From: Alphaproteobacteria bacterium UBA2784
Lineage (GTDB): Bacteria; Pseudomonadota; Alphaproteobacteria; Micropepsales; Micropepsaceae
NCBI GenBank assembly: GCA_002352285.1
Contig: DEIC01000028.1
Location: 8,606 to 36,814, forward strand
Reading direction: 5' to 3'
DNA: 28,209 bases
This document shows positions 28,052 to 28,209 of this stretch, piece by piece. The notes beneath the pieces were generated by a model. It was not told the origin of the DNA. It ran no database searches and saw only the letters and a list, made by a program, of their open reading frames with translations. The translations under genes and the position numbers were made by a program. The stretch's first letter is position 1, and each line of letters begins with the position of its first letter.

Positions 28052-28190
28052 CTCCTCCGCAATTCATTGCGGGGGAGGTCGGATCGCTCTTGCGATCCGG
28101 GTGGGGGCCTTGTTTTCCGCCAATTTCCCCCACCCGCGATGCAAGAGCATCGCCTTGCGCTTCGCTCACCCCCGCGCCAAGGAGCGCGGG
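28052..28190. repeat. Cluster of inverted repeats (REP/BIME-like)
   Basis: Four stem-loops follow the 27986 stop: 28052-28078 (13-bp arms, one mismatch), 28080-28099 (CGGATCGC/GCGATCCG), 28136-28153 (GCGATGC/GCATCGC) and 28171-28190 (CCCGCGC/GCGCGGG). The second and third are inverted versions of one unit, each bordered by GGGTGGGGG or its complement. This is the layout of a bacterial interspersed mosaic element. It may also end transcription of the preceding gene. Confidence 0.65.
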
Positions 28191-28209
28191 CGGAGGCGGA
28201 AAAAGTCCA

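Overview
The window looks like an accessory region of a high-GC alphaproteobacterium. GC-rich codon use, AlpA/integrase modules, a P4-type integrase beside a tRNA gene and GTG starts all fit. A marine, Hyphomonadaceae-like host is my guess, not something the sequence proves.

The main structural reading is two mobile segments stacked at one tRNA gene. A tRNA-Thr(CGT) lies at 26402-26477 on the minus strand. The sequence at its 3' end (atggtgccgcttgcgtgac on the plus strand) recurs, slightly decayed, at 156-173 and 9417-9436. About 70 bp inside each of the two left copies is a matching 39-bp module carrying a pair of ATACCGGAA iterons. The same kind of iteron pair occurs between the tRNA and the integrase. 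The layout is therefore att(156) - metal segment - att(9417) - accessory segment with integrase - att/tRNA(26401). The first segment has no integrase of its own.

Segment 1 (156-9417) is a copper/silver resistance cluster. It holds a CueR-type regulator (3523-3966, +) divergent from a P1B-1 copper ATPase (1063-3420, -) across a perfect 21-bp CueR operator. It also has a CusA-type RND pump and a CusB-type adaptor in a coupled operon (9146-4022, -), headed by a small Cys/His-rich exported protein, and a SAM methyltransferase downstream of the ATPase. CueR would sense Cu+/Ag+, the ATPase would move it from cytoplasm to periplasm, and CusBA would expel it. No outer-membrane channel gene is present.

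Segment 2 (9417-26401) starts with a large TIR-TM-WD40 protein with 16 near-identical WD40 repeats, followed after its stop codon by an in-frame WD40 fragment. Next is a two-gene operon for a membrane-anchored propeller protein and a secreted DUF11/Cys-rich protein, with a small exported protein divergent from it. Then comes a restriction region: an intact Mrr-like endonuclease between fragments of type I hsdR and hsdM. The mobility module holds a tyrosine recombinase, AlpA, a coiled-coil protein of unknown function and the P4-type integrase. Beyond the tRNA is a chromosomal gene for an exported protein, followed by a cluster of inverted repeats.
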